64,000 nucleotides of DNA from Desulfovibrionaceae bacterium (GCA_015709205.1 JACCQO010000007.1:92492-156491); one strand, 5' to 3'. Shown: positions 23,867 to 35,716, numbered from the stretch's first letter. Numbers and translations: made by a program. The notes: generated by a model not told the origin, from the sequence alone.

Positions 23867-24370
23867 TCAGGTCGAACGCGCCGTTTGGCGCTCGGCGTAG
23901 TCCGAAGCGCGCAGGATGAGGTCGAGCAGAAGCAGGGCGTTGGAAAGGTCCTTGCGGTTGGCCGGGGTCATGGCCAGGGTGACGGTGCGCTTGAGCTCGC
24001 CCACGAGCATGGCCCGCCGGATGCGCGCGTCCGGCCCCTGGTTCTGGCAGGAATCCAGCAGGAGCAGGAGCATGCGTTGCCAGTCCACGGAGCCTCCGTG
24101 TCCCGAGTCCGGGCCCGCCTCCGATCCCGAGTCCGGGTTGACGTCCCAGGTCCCGTCCACTTCCGTCGGGCCGTCGTCCGTGCCCAGGTGCCAGTCCAGG
24201 ATTTCGCGGACCTTGAGCACGCCGAAGACCATGCCTTCCAGGGTGGCGTAGTTGCGGCCCAGGAGCGCGCCGTCGTTGATGCGCGGCGGTGCGGGCGCGA
24301 GCAGCGCGCCGATGCCGCGCCGGGCGTACTTGCGTCGCCGGTAGATATCCAGGGCGATGACGCCGGTCAT
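23867..24370 (-). CDS. Hypothetical protein
   Basis: I do not recognise this 167-residue soluble protein. It starts MTGVIALDIYRRRKYARRGI, has a Gly/Asp/Ser-rich low-complexity stretch in the middle (NPDSGSEAGPDSGHGGSVD), and ends in helices (DLSNALLLLDLILRASDYAE). GGAGG lies upstream of the ATG at 24370. It converges on the four-gene operon and shares no transcript with it. It is a single gene with an AT-rich island (24511-24540) in its upstream region. Confidence 0.65.
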   Translation of the reverse strand: MTGVIALDIYRRRKYARRGIGALLAPAPPRINDGALLGRNYATLEGMVFGVLKVREILDWHLGTDDGPTEVDGTWDVNPDSGSEAGPDSGHGGSVDWQRMLLLLLDSCQNQGPDARIRRAMLVGELKRTVTLAMTPANRKDLSNALLLLDLILRASDYAERQTARST

Positions 24371-24754
24371 GTCCCCCCCTCCTTCGAGGCCGGGCGCCGG
24401 GCAAACCGCGCGCGCAGCCGATGCTGAGATGCTGACGTCCACGGCGTCGGGTCCCCCGGGCACGTCGCCCCCGGACCGGTCCGCCTACCCTCTCTTCGGC
24501 GCGCGCGGTGATTCCTTTAGACATTTAGAAAAAGTCTAGACCGCATAACCGTAACCCGGGCGACACGCGCCGGTGACACGGCGCGGCTAGGAAGACGAAA
24601 CCGTGACCGATCGACCCGGCCCAGGCCGCCGGACCGCCCGTTCCCGGCCGCCCGCGAGGCGGCCCGGCCAGGAGCGGCTCCCGGCGGCACTCCCCGAGGC
24701 CTCCCGGCGGACCACTCCGGTCCGTCGGCGGCGCGCCAGACCAAAGGAGACGCC
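24371..24754. other. Gene-free region between divergent genes
   Basis: The 384 bases separate a minus-strand hypothetical gene and a plus-strand GNAT gene. The only distinct feature is an AT-rich island at 24511-24540 with the near-palindrome TTAGAC...GTCTAG, which may be the hypothetical gene's promoter. The rest is GC-rich with no motif I can name. Confidence 0.4.
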
Positions 24755-25300
24755 ATGTACGCCCTTCGTTACGCCGGTTCCGAGGATGCTCCCCTGCTCG
24801 CGGCCCTGCGCGCCGAACTCATTGACGAACTCACGGGCGGCGGCACGGAGGAACACCGGCTCCAACTGGACGCCCGCGCCCTGGCCCACGAGATGGACGC
24901 GGGGCGGCTGGCGGCCTGGGTGGCCGTGGACGGCCGCGGCAACGCCGCCGCCTGCCTGCTGATGGCCTTTGCCGTGCGCCCGCCGCGACTGTGGGATTCC
25001 GGCGGCCTGCACGCCTACGTGGCCGGGGTGTACACCCGGCCTGGGCACCGCCGCCTGGGGCTGGCTGCGCGGCTGGTGAACTCGGCCGTGGACCACTGTC
25101 GCCTGGCCGGGGTGCAGGACATCTCCCTGCACGCCACGGACAAGGGCCGCGAACTCTTCGCCGGGCTCGGCTTTTCCGGCTTCGAACCGGACGCCGCCTG
25201 GACCCCGGGCAAGGCCCCGGGCAGAGCGGCCGACGACTCCCGCGACGAGGACGAACTGCCCTGGCTCGGGGCCGACGCGGGCATGGCCCTGCCCGCCTAG
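24755..25300 (+). CDS. GNAT family N-acetyltransferase 1
   Basis: The 181-residue protein has the GNAT fold with the acetyl-CoA pyrophosphate loop in YTRPGHRRLGLAARLVNSAV and the C-terminal motif GRELFAGLGFSGFE. It would move an acetyl group from acetyl-CoA to an amine; the substrate is unknown. AAAGGAG precedes the ATG. It resembles the next gene over the whole fold (both start with an RYA/RYVLRRA-type strand and share the TRP-x-HRR-x-GLA loop), so the two may be an old duplication. Known beta-lysine pathways pair an aminomutase with a GNAT, which makes its proximity to the KamA-like gene suggestive. Confidence 0.85.
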   Translation: MYALRYAGSEDAPLLAALRAELIDELTGGGTEEHRLQLDARALAHEMDAGRLAAWVAVDGRGNAAACLLMAFAVRPPRLWDSGGLHAYVAGVYTRPGHRRLGLAARLVNSAVDHCRLAGVQDISLHATDKGRELFAGLGFSGFEPDAAWTPGKAPGRAADDSRDEDELPWLGADAGMALPA

Positions 25301-25381
25301 CCCGTTTCCGACGGCCCTGCCGCCCTCTTACCGGGCCGGTTCGCCACCACGTTTTTTCCGGGCTCTCCTCGCCGGTTCCCG

Positions 25382-25427
25382 CCAGCCCGGTGCGCCCTCT
25401 CCCGTCTTGCGGGGCGCACCGGGCTGG
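25382..25427. promoter_or_regulatory. Perfect 16-bp inverted repeat upstream of GNAT 2
   Basis: CCAGCCCGGTGCGCCC (25382-25397) pairs perfectly with GGGCGCACCGGGCTGG (25412-25427), loop 14 bases. The right arm fills the spacer of a possible promoter (TTGCGG 25407-25412, TATTCT 25430-25435). It could be a terminator for GNAT 1 or an operator for GNAT 2; no T-run follows. Confidence 0.5.
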
Positions 25428-25442
25428 GATATTCTCCGCGCC

Positions 25443-26042
25443 ATGTGCGCCGCAGCAGCCCCCGGGCCCACGCCCGCCCCTTCCGAACATCCCGCGCCCC
25501 GCGCCCGGCGCTACGTCCTGCGCCGCGCCGACCCGACGGACGTGGCCACGCTCGGCGCCTTCCGGCTGGCCATGTTCCGGGCTCTCGGGCTCGTGCCCCC
25601 TGGCCCCGCGGAGCGTGCCGAAACCTTTGCCGAAGCCGACAGGCGCGTGCTGGCCGAGGACCTGCGCACCGGGCGCATGGTCGCCTGGCTGGCCATCGCG
25701 CCCGAGGGCGGGCCCGACGAGGGCGAGCCCGTGGCCTGCGTGGCCCTGAGCTTCTACCACCTGCCGGCCAAGCCCTGGAACCTCGAGGGCGGCTACGCCT
25801 TTCTCTCCAGCCTTTTCACCCGCCCCGAACACCGGCGCAGAGGCCTGGCCCGCCGCCTGGCGGCCGAGGCCCTGGACCTGGCCCGCGCCTCGGGCGTGGC
25901 CGCCGTGACCCTGCACGCCGCCCCGGCGGCCCGTGAACTCTACGTCGCCCTGGGCTTTGTTCCGACCAACGAGATGCGCCTTGTCCTGCACCCCGCACCC
26001 GACACCCCGCTCCCCCCACCTCAACCGGGAAGTGAATCATGA
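25443..26042 (+). CDS. GNAT family N-acetyltransferase 2
   Basis: The 199-residue protein has the acetyl-CoA loop FTRPEHRRRGLARRLAAEAL and the closing ARELYVALGFVPTNEMRLVL, after a Pro/Ala-rich N-terminus of about 20 residues. It would acetylate an amine of unknown identity. The ATG at 25443 lies only about eight bases from a possible -10, so the message may be leaderless or nearly so. Its stop overlaps the start of the D-glutamate cyclase-like gene (ATGA), which ties the two in one coupled unit. Confidence 0.82.
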   Translation: MCAAAAPGPTPAPSEHPAPRARRYVLRRADPTDVATLGAFRLAMFRALGLVPPGPAERAETFAEADRRVLAEDLRTGRMVAWLAIAPEGGPDEGEPVACVALSFYHLPAKPWNLEGGYAFLSSLFTRPEHRRRGLARRLAAEALDLARASGVAAVTLHAAPAARELYVALGFVPTNEMRLVLHPAPDTPLPPPQPGSES

Positions 26043-26824
26043 GCACCACCTTCGCCTCTCCCCGCGAACTTCGCATGGCCGCTCGCGAAGGCCGCTTCGA
26101 CCGGCCCACGCCGGGCCTGTGCCCCGGCCATGTCCAGGCCAACATGGCCATCCTGCCGCGCGACCTGGCCGTCGATTTCCGCACCTTCTGCGAAAAGAAC
26201 CCCAAGCCCTGCCCCCTGCTGGAGGTCATCGAGCACGGGGCCGAGCCCGTGCACCTGGCCCCGGGCGCGGACGTGCGCACGGACCTGCCGCGCTACCGCG
26301 TCTGGCGCAGGGGCGAGTTCGAGGAGGCCACGGACGTGCGCGACGTGTGGCGAGACGACCTCGTGACCTTTCTGATCGGCTGCAGCTTCACCTTCGAGGG
26401 CGGGCTCATGGACGCGGGCATCCGGCTGCGCCACGTGGAACTGGGCACCAACTGCACCATGTTCGTGACCAACATCGCCTGCGCAAGCGCCGGGCCCTTC
26501 CGGGGCAACATGGTCGTGTCCATGCGCCCGATCCCGGACGCGCTGGTGGAGACGGCCTACTCGATCACGGGCCGCTATCCGGCGGTGCACGGCGCGCCCA
26601 TCCACGCGGGCGATCCGGCGGCCATAGGCGTGGCGGACATCATGCGCCCGGACTTCGGCGACGCCGTGGAGGTCAAGGCCGGAGAAACCCCGGTCTTCTG
26701 GGCCTGCGGCGTGACCCCGCAGGTGGCGTTGATGAACGCCAAGCCGGACCTGGCCATCACCCACGCCCCCGGGCACATGTTCGTCTCCGACCGGTTGGAC
26801 GCCGAATACGAGGTCGCGGGCTAG
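26039..26824 (+). CDS. DUF1445 / D-glutamate cyclase-like hydro-lyase
   Basis: The 261-residue protein belongs to the YcsI/DUF1445 family (PF07286), annotated as putative hydro-lyase and forming the N-terminal half of mitochondrial D-glutamate cyclase, which converts D-glutamate to 5-oxo-D-proline. Family features are RPTPGLCPGHVQANMAILP near the start, FLIGCSFTFEGGLMDAGI in the middle and FWACGVTPQ with HAPGHMFVSD at the end. It overlaps GNAT 2 by four bases. The convergent gene at 26924-27985 encodes the DUF4392 half of the same vertebrate enzyme, so the two probably act on the same metabolite. Confidence 0.85.
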   Translation: MSTTFASPRELRMAAREGRFDRPTPGLCPGHVQANMAILPRDLAVDFRTFCEKNPKPCPLLEVIEHGAEPVHLAPGADVRTDLPRYRVWRRGEFEEATDVRDVWRDDLVTFLIGCSFTFEGGLMDAGIRLRHVELGTNCTMFVTNIACASAGPFRGNMVVSMRPIPDALVETAYSITGRYPAVHGAPIHAGDPAAIGVADIMRPDFGDAVEVKAGETPVFWACGVTPQVALMNAKPDLAITHAPGHMFVSDRLDAEYEVAG

Positions 26825-26852
26825 CGTCCCGCCCGCCCGGCCGCGCAAACGC

Positions 26853-26890
26853 CGAAGGGCCCGGCTCCCCCTGGAGAGCCGGGCCCTTCG
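26853..26890. terminator. Bidirectional terminator
   Basis: CGAAGGGCCCGGCTC (26853-26867) pairs perfectly with GAGCCGGGCCCTTCG (26876-26890), between the convergent DUF1445 and DUF4392 genes. Confidence 0.7.
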
Positions 26891-26923
26891 CGTTGCGGTC
26901 CGTGGAACGGCGCGCCGGGCGCG

Positions 26924-27985
26924 CTAGGCCTTCATTTCGCTCTGCAGGATGGTGCGCCAGTCCGCGCCGATGTCCATGCCGCGCCGGACCATGCCGCGCA
27001 TGGCGCGCACCAGCCCGGCCCACTCCAGGGCCGGAATGCCGTCCACCGCGGGCACGGGCGACAGGCTCCCGCCGTCCACGCCGCCCGCATTGGCCGTGAG
27101 CTCGATGGCGCGCTGCTCCCACTCGGGCTCGTGCATGATGTCCATGCGCCCCAGGGTCAGGGCCAGGGCCGCGATGATGCCCGTGCAGCCCCAGTTGGAC
27201 ACGCAGGAGACCACCAGGAAGTCGGCCGGGGTCACGGCCGCCGTGCCGCCGCCGCAGCCGCAGCCGCAGCTGCGGGCCTGGGGCAGCACGCGCAGCACCG
27301 CGTCCTGGATCAGCCCCATGCCCAGCTCGTTGCCGCCGTCGCCCACGCCGAGGATGGTGATGCCGCGCTCGCGCGCCTTCTCGAACATGTGGTCCAGGTC
27401 CGCGACCCAACCTTCCAGAGTGCGGCCGTTCATGCCGTGGTAGCGGCCCATCTCGTTCTTGCCCGGCCGCTCCACCGCGATCATCAGGTGCGGGTCGATG
27501 TCGTCGAGGATGCGTTCGCCCACTGCATGGCTCTCGGCGCGATCGCGCGGCACGGTGCGGATGAAGACCTGGCGCAGGTAGTGCTCCTCGCGCACGCCGC
27601 CGGAACGCAGGGGCTGGGGCGAGATGCCCGCGCCGATGCAGGCCGCGCCGACCACGTTCTCCCAGCCCTCGTCCGTGACGATGACCGTCTGCGCGCCCAC
27701 GGCGCGGTACAGGGCGCGCGCCAGAAACGCCGCGCCCACGGGACCGTCGGTCTCGGGCACGCCCGCGCCCATGGGAAAGCCCGTGGCGATGATCACCCGT
27801 CCGCCCTTGGGCGGCAGGGCCGACAGGATGCGGTCCGCCGCGCCCAGGCACATGGGCCCGGGCAGCACCTTCTGCTGGGCCGCGAAAAATTGTGGACTCA
27901 CGCCCAGGGCCGTGAGGTCCTGGGTGGTGAAGGTGTCGATGGCCCGGGCCAGGTCGAGCATGGTCTTCTGGTCGCGTGTGGTCAT
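26924..27985 (-). CDS. DUF4392 protein (D-glutamate cyclase C-terminal-like)
   Basis: The 353-residue protein matches the DUF4392 family (PF14336). Recognisable blocks are IIATGFPMGAGVPETDGPVG, RAESHAVGERILDDIDP, GVGDGGNELGMG and NWGCTGIIAAL. A cluster of cysteines (RSCGCGCGGG, then VVSCVSNWGC) might bind a metal. In vertebrates this domain is fused to DUF1445 in D-glutamate cyclase; here the two are separate convergent genes. The start at 27985 follows GGGGAAC. Enzymatic role is by family analogy only. Confidence 0.82.
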   Translation of the reverse strand: MTTRDQKTMLDLARAIDTFTTQDLTALGVSPQFFAAQQKVLPGPMCLGAADRILSALPPKGGRVIIATGFPMGAGVPETDGPVGAAFLARALYRAVGAQTVIVTDEGWENVVGAACIGAGISPQPLRSGGVREEHYLRQVFIRTVPRDRAESHAVGERILDDIDPHLMIAVERPGKNEMGRYHGMNGRTLEGWVADLDHMFEKARERGITILGVGDGGNELGMGLIQDAVLRVLPQARSCGCGCGGGTAAVTPADFLVVSCVSNWGCTGIIAALALTLGRMDIMHEPEWEQRAIELTANAGGVDGGSLSPVPAVDGIPALEWAGLVRAMRGMVRRGMDIGADWRTILQSEMKA

Positions 27986-28042
27986 GGTTCCCCATTGACG
28001 CCCGCGCAAGGCGCGGACGGTGGTTGAAATTGGCAGGAAGCA

Positions 28043-28076
28043 AGAAAAGGGCCGCGCACCTCTCGTGCACGGCCCC
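28043..28076 (-). terminator. Terminator of the ilv operon
   Basis: On the minus strand GGGCCGTGCAC pairs with GTGCGCGGCCC (one G-U pair) and is followed by TTTTCTT. It lies about 80 bases after the ilvC stop. Confidence 0.8.
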
Positions 28077-28155
28077 AGGATACATTCGGAGCACGGAGCG
28101 GATCAAGCCCGCAGGAGGGCTCTTGCCGCCGCGTTCCGCCATTCGCAGCCGTTCG

Positions 28156-31450
<3,295 letters not shown>

Positions 31451-31451
31451 G

Positions 31452-31682
31452 CTATTCCTCCATCTGGCGACTCCTGTCGAGTATCGCCTGTATTTTCGTC
31501 TTTCCGCCGAGTTTCTTCTTTTTTATTTCCTTGACCACGCGTTCTTCGGCGGGGGTTAGGAACGGCTTGCTCTCCAGCTTTTCCAACTGCGTCTCATAAA
31601 GTAGGTGCTCTTCCCACAGAGCCTTCAATTCGCTGTCCTGGGAAGCCATCTTCTCAATCAACACCAGGTCGCGCTGTTCCAT
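31452..31682 (-). CDS. DUF465 (YdcH-like) small coiled-coil protein
   Basis: The 76-residue protein is a short charged helical hairpin of the DUF465 type, with [20 protein letters not shown] and [20 protein letters not shown]. No biochemical role is established for the family. It follows the DUF167 gene and ends one base before ilvB, so it is part of the same operon. AAGGAG precedes the ATG. Confidence 0.85.
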   Translation of the reverse strand: MEQRDLVLIEKMASQDSELKALWEEHLLYETQLEKLESKPFLTPAEERVVKEIKKKKLGGKTKIQAILDRSRQMEE

Positions 31683-31720
31683 GGAGGACTCTCCTTGTTG
31701 GGTTGGCTATGGTGCAACGC

Positions 31721-32032
31721 CTAGCCGGCGCCGTGCGTCACGGCGTCGAAATCCGGCTCGGCATCCGATTCGATGCAAAGGGTCTTTTTCCGACTCGCCC
31801 TGCCCTGCTCCAGGCGCACCGCCGAGGCGCGCACCCCCACCAGGGAGGCGACGAAGCGCACCAACTCGCGGTTGGCCTTGTCGTCCACCGCCGGGGCGGC
31901 GAGCTTGAGCTTGAGCCGGTCCTGGTACAGCCCGGCCACCTCGCTGCGCCGCGCGCCGGGCTGGACCCAGACGCACAGACGCCACGACCCCTGTGGTGTC
32001 CGGGCGAGATATGCGGGAGTTTCTTTTGGCAA
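31721..32032 (-). CDS. DUF167 (YggU-like) protein
   Basis: The 103-residue protein shows the DUF167 core: WVQPGARRSEVAGLYQDRLK, then LAAPAVDDKANRELVRFVAS with the conserved Lys-Ala-Asn. The family has a small alpha/beta fold and no proven activity, and frequently neighbours yggT and divIVA-like genes, as here. It lies between divIVA and the DUF465 gene in one direction. Confidence 0.9.
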   Translation of the reverse strand: MPKETPAYLARTPQGSWRLCVWVQPGARRSEVAGLYQDRLKLKLAAPAVDDKANRELVRFVASLVGVRASAVRLEQGRASRKKTLCIESDAEPDFDAVTHGAG

Positions 32033-32077
32033 TGCCCGTTTCTTCCCGTCCTTGCCAGCTGACGCCTCCGCAGGCCG

Positions 32078-32587
32078 CTAGATGCCCTCGGCCTTGCGGA
32101 TGAACGTTATCTTCGATTCCACGGCGTCGAGCTCCTCCTCTTCCTTCTGGTTCATGTCCAGAAGCTTCAGGTAGGTATCGATGATGCCGCGGAGCTGCAT
32201 GTCGAACTGCGCCCTGAGTTTCTTCATGGACTGGATGTCCTCGTGGATCTGGGCCAGGCGCATGTGCCCCTGGTTGACCATGTGCTCGGACTTGGCGTGC
32301 GCCGCGTCGATGATCAGCTGGGCCTCCTTCTGCGCCGTGGCCTTCATCTCCTCGGTCATCTTCTGGGTCGTGAGCAGGGTGTCGCGCAGGGTCTTCTCCC
32401 GGCCGCGGTGCTCGCCCAGGGCGGCCTCCAGCTCGGCCAGGCGCATCTTCACGGCCTTGTTCTCCTCGGCCAGCGCGCCCAGGGCATCGGCCGCCTCCTG
32501 CATGAAGACATCGACCTCGGCGCGGTCGTAGCCACGAAACGACCGGGAAAACGTCTTGTTCAGCACGTCGATGCGGGTGACGCTCAC
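32078..32587 (-). CDS. DivIVA-domain coiled-coil protein
   Basis: The 169-residue protein begins with the DivIVA lipid-binding segment VSVTRIDVLNKTFSRSFRGY DRAEVDVF in the typical arrangement and continues as a long coiled coil to about residue 155. It probably marks membrane curvature or the division site. I chose the GTG at 32587 because AGGAGGT lies five bases before it and the protein then starts like other DivIVA proteins; an in-frame ATG eight codons upstream lacks a site. It follows yggT after 30 bases. Confidence 0.88.
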   Translation of the reverse strand: MSVTRIDVLNKTFSRSFRGYDRAEVDVFMQEAADALGALAEENKAVKMRLAELEAALGEHRGREKTLRDTLLTTQKMTEEMKATAQKEAQLIIDAAHAKSEHMVNQGHMRLAQIHEDIQSMKKLRAQFDMQLRGIIDTYLKLLDMNQKEEEELDAVESKITFIRKAEGI

Positions 32588-32617
32588 GGCTACCTCCTCG
32601 GCTTGCGGCACGCCCGG

Positions 32618-32920
32618 CTACTGCATGCCCATGGACAACTGGTACAGGGACCTGACCAGGAAGATCTTGGCGAACTGGATCACCAGGATGAGCACCACGG
32701 GCGACAGGTCGATGCCGCCGATCATGACGAAGGGCATCCAGCGCCTGATCCTGTAGAAAACGGGCTCCGTCAGATTGCGCAAAATCCGCACGATGGGATT
32801 GTAGGGATCCGGGTTGACCCAGGAAAGCAGCGCGGAAATGATGACGATCCAGAAATACAGGTCGAGCACCGTGCCCAGGATGCTGGCTACGGCCTGCAAA
32901 AAGTTCTCGAAGACGAACAT
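32618..32920 (-). CDS. yggT: YggT-family membrane protein
   Basis: The 100-residue protein has two membrane segments (ILGTVLDLYFWIVIISALLS and a second after GGIDLSPVVLILVIQFAK) around the loop SWVNPDPYNPIVRILRNLTE, which is the YggT signature. The family is linked with cell division or osmotic tolerance. GGAGGT lies before the ATG. It is the first gene of the yggT-divIVA-DUF167-DUF465-ilvBNC string. Confidence 0.92.
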   Translation of the reverse strand: MFVFENFLQAVASILGTVLDLYFWIVIISALLSWVNPDPYNPIVRILRNLTEPVFYRIRRWMPFVMIGGIDLSPVVLILVIQFAKIFLVRSLYQLSMGMQ

Positions 32921-33094
32921 CGTACCTCCGTTCGGGTGCGGCCTGAAGTCGCCTTCCGCACGCCCGGGCCCGGCGCAGGACACGCCGGGGATGGGCCAAA
33001 AGGATGGGAAGGCGCGGCGCGCCGGGGCGCAGCCGATCTTGGCGTCATATTCTGGGGTTGAGCCGCCAAAGAATCAAGGAAAAAATGTCGCGGC

Positions 33095-33763
33095 TCACGA
33101 CGCGGCATAACATTTTTGCAGGGCCGCGCGCAGGGTCGGGAAATCGGGCACATAGAGTTCCGCATCCAGGTTTCCGTTTTTGTAGGCCCAAAAGCGCACC
33201 CCAGCGGCCTTGGCCGTGGCCTCGTCCACCGAGGAATCGCCCACGAAGGCCACCTGGGACGCCGCGATGCCCCACTCGCGCAGGATCAGGGCCACACTGG
33301 CCGGATCGGGCTTGGGCCCGGCCATGTGCGCGCCCACGATGGGCGAGAAATAGCGCTCGAACCCGAAGCGCTCCACGACCATGTCCAGGGTGGTGGTGCG
33401 GTTGGTGTCGATGCCCAACCGCACCGAGGCGGCCATGAGGTCCTCGAGCAGGTCCACGAGCCCGGGCTCCAGCTCCAAGGAGGGCAGCACATTGGCCGCG
33501 TAGTCCACGCGCCGCGCGGCCTCGCCCACTTCGTGCAGCCGCTCGGCGGGCACGATGCGCGCGTAGGACTCGTGCACCGCGTGGGCATGCACGTAGGCCT
33601 CGTCCTCGGGGGCCATGGGCGGCAATCCGAGCTCGGCCAGCACGGCGTTGTAGAAGGTCTTGTTGGCGTTCCAGGAGTCGAAGAGCACGCCGTCGCAATC
33701 GAAGATCACGCCCGCCACGTCCCGAAAAAAGGACGGCGCGAGCTGCGCGGAACAGATGAGCAT
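33095..33763 (-). CDS. HAD-superfamily phosphatase (phosphoglycolate phosphatase-like)
   Basis: The 222-residue protein is a HAD hydrolase: VIFDCDGVLFDSWNANK holds the nucleophile and acid/base aspartates, LGIDTNRTTTLD is motif II, Lys in MAGPKPDPASVALIL is motif III and VAFVGDSSVDEATAKAAGVR is motif IV. An alpha-helical cap follows motif I, as in the PGP subgroup. The phosphorylated substrate is not identifiable. It lies 25 bases after a Desulfovibrio-type hypothetical gene in the same direction. Confidence 0.9.
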   Translation of the reverse strand: MLICSAQLAPSFFRDVAGVIFDCDGVLFDSWNANKTFYNAVLAELGLPPMAPEDEAYVHAHAVHESYARIVPAERLHEVGEAARRVDYAANVLPSLELEPGLVDLLEDLMAASVRLGIDTNRTTTLDMVVERFGFERYFSPIVGAHMAGPKPDPASVALILREWGIAASQVAFVGDSSVDEATAKAAGVRFWAYKNGNLDAELYVPDFPTLRAALQKCYAAS

Positions 33764-33787
33764 GAGAGAAAACCTCGTCCCGCGCGG

Positions 33788-34696
33788 CTAGGCCGGGCGC
33801 AGGCAGATGACGTCCATGTCGCGCTCCAGCCAGGGAGCGTTCTCCGGGGGGCGGCGGCGCCCCGCCAGCCGCCACAGGGGCGCGCGGCCCGCGAGCACCG
33901 GGCCCGGCCAGTCGGCCAACGCTGCGGCCAGGGCTCCGGCAGTCCCGTCCGCCGGGGGGGCCAGCGCCACCCCGGCCTCGGCCCAGTCGGCCTCGACCTC
34001 GGGATCCGCAGTCACCAGCGCCGCGCTCTCGGGCAGCAGCGCGGCCATGGCCTCCAGAATCACCCGGCGGCTTGCGGCCGGACCGGACCCGGCCAGGTCG
34101 CGCAGTCCGGTGCCGCGCTGCAGGACCGCGCGATCCTCGTCCTCCTCGCCCTCCTGGTCGAATCCCAGGGAGGCGTCGAAACGCTCCAGGGACGCGTCGA
34201 AATCATGGCCCAGAGTCCGGGCTTCCCACTCCTCGCGCTCCGTGGCGGCGGCCAGGATCAGGGTGCGCTGGGCCGTGAGTCGCGCCACGGCCAGGGTTCC
34301 CGCCAGGGCCGCGGCGTCGAGGGCCGACGCTCCCGCCGCTTTCGGCCCGGACCCGGCCGTGAAGCGGTCCAGATCCGCGAATTCCGCGCGCAGATCCGGC
34401 CCCAGGGCCAGGGATTCGTCCTGGGCCAGGAGCTGGGCGATATCGCCGGGCCGCTTGAACCCCTGGCCCAGGGCGAGCATGTCGCGCAGGTAGCGCGCGG
34501 CCTGACGCCGGTCCATGGGCAGGTCCGGCGGCAGAAAGGCGCGCGCGGGCACGGCCGCAGTTTCAGGACGGGGACTGGCCGCAGTCGCACCCAGGCCGGG
34601 ATCCAGAAAGCGCACCGCCGCGGGCAGCCCCTGCGGCGCGGCCTCGGGCAACAAGCCGGGGAAATGGATGTAGAGAAGGTCGGAAGCCGTGTTCAT
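33788..34696 (-). CDS. Hypothetical soluble protein
   Basis: I do not recognise this 302-residue protein. It is alanine- and leucine-rich and mostly helical, with PPDLPMDRRQAARYLRDMLA and an acidic stretch GFDQEGEEDEDRAV. It has no signal peptide. It starts four bases after the cysteine-rich gene upstream, so the two are translationally linked and probably act together. Confidence 0.75.
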   Translation of the reverse strand: MNTASDLLYIHFPGLLPEAAPQGLPAAVRFLDPGLGATAASPRPETAAVPARAFLPPDLPMDRRQAARYLRDMLALGQGFKRPGDIAQLLAQDESLALGPDLRAEFADLDRFTAGSGPKAAGASALDAAALAGTLAVARLTAQRTLILAAATEREEWEARTLGHDFDASLERFDASLGFDQEGEEDEDRAVLQRGTGLRDLAGSGPAASRRVILEAMAALLPESAALVTADPEVEADWAEAGVALAPPADGTAGALAAALADWPGPVLAGRAPLWRLAGRRRPPENAPWLERDMDVICLRPA

Positions 34697-34700
34697 GGTC

Positions 34701-35183
34701 TCACCGTTGGCCCGAGCAGTCCCGGCGGCCCGTGGCGTCGGCCGGAGGCGCGGGGCGAAAATGCGCGCACACGCCCGCGCACCGGGGCAGGGACAGCAGG
34801 CAGAGTTCGTTCAGGGAATGGGCGCAGGCAAAGGCCACCTGGGTCTGGTCGTCAGCCCCCGCGGCGTCGGCGTCCTCGTCGCCGGGGGCGCAGGGGGCGC
34901 CGGGCCAGTCGCAGTAGGGCCCGCACACGAAGTTCGGGCACTGCGGCCCCCGGCGCAGCAGGTCCTCCAGACGGCGCTGCCAGATGGCCACGGCCGTGTC
35001 TTCGTCCAGGCCGAAGCGATCGGCCTGGTTGACGAAGGAATCCAGGGCCTCGACCCACCCCGCGAGCACGGTGCAGCGCAGCGACTCGTCCAGGCCGGGG
35101 TTGCTGCGCTCCTCGCGCAGGCAACGCCCGCGCGCATAGTGCGCGCAATGAACGCCGGGCATGGATATAACCGTGGCCGCCAT
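34701..35183 (-). CDS. Cysteine-rich protein, possible metal or Fe-S binding
   Basis: The 160-residue protein holds about a dozen cysteines spread over its length, in segments such as [34 protein letters not shown] and [12 protein letters not shown]. The pattern suggests an Fe-S cluster or zinc. No known family was recognised. It is the first of a two-gene unit with the helical protein at 33788-34696, and the HAD gene follows closely. The ATG at 35183 follows AAGGAAAAGG. Confidence 0.75.
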   Translation of the reverse strand: MAATVISMPGVHCAHYARGRCLREERSNPGLDESLRCTVLAGWVEALDSFVNQADRFGLDEDTAVAIWQRRLEDLLRRGPQCPNFVCGPYCDWPGAPCAPGDEDADAAGADDQTQVAFACAHSLNELCLLSLPRCAGVCAHFRPAPPADATGRRDCSGQR

Positions 35184-35419
35184 GGTTCGCCTTTTCCTTG
35201 GTGGTGCGGGCCGCGCGGGCGCGGGCCGGGCATGCGCACCGGTGCGCCGCGAACGTCGCGACGGCCCGGGTGCGCGCGGGCAAGACGGTGATACGTACAA
35301 GGCCAACATTATGCAAGGCGGGTATTTTTTTCGATGCGAATAAGCCTCGATGGGCGCGCTCCTTGACCTGGACCAGGGGCCGAGTGTATAGCGCTCATGA
35401 ACACAACAGGAGGCGCCCA

Positions 35420-35614
35420 ATGATCGGTCCCATAGGCACTACGGAACTCCTCGTCATCCTGGTCATCGTCCTGGTGATCTTCGGCGCGGGGAAGCTTCCG
35501 GAAATCGGCGGCGGCATCGGCAAGGCCATCAGGAATTTCAAGAAGGCCAGCAACGAGCCGGACGAAATCGACGTCACCCCCAAAAAGGAAAAGGATTCCG
35601 ACAAGGAAGCCTAG
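35420..35614 (+). CDS. tatA: Twin-arginine translocase TatA/TatE
   Basis: The 64-residue protein has one N-terminal membrane helix ([20 protein letters not shown]), the [17 protein letters not shown] hinge and amphipathic helix, then a charged tail ending in acidic and lysine residues. It oligomerises to form the Tat conduit for folded redox proteins. AGGAGG lies seven bases before the ATG. It is monocistronic: a terminator follows, and tatB/tatC are not adjacent. Confidence 0.95.
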   Translation: MIGPIGTTELLVILVIVLVIFGAGKLPEIGGGIGKAIRNFKKASNEPDEIDVTPKKEKDSDKEA

Positions 35615-35644
35615 TCCTTTTATTCCTCTTCGCAAGAAAGTACG

Positions 35645-35677
35645 AACCCCGGAACGACCAGCGTTCCGGGGTTTTTC
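35645..35677 (+). terminator. Rho-independent terminator of tatA
   Basis: AACCCCGGAACG (35645-35656) pairs with CGTTCCGGGGTT (35662-35673) and is followed by TTTTT. Confidence 0.88.
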
Positions 35678-35716
35678 GTTCCAACCGGTGCGGGACCGCC
35701 CGGAAACGGGCAGGCC

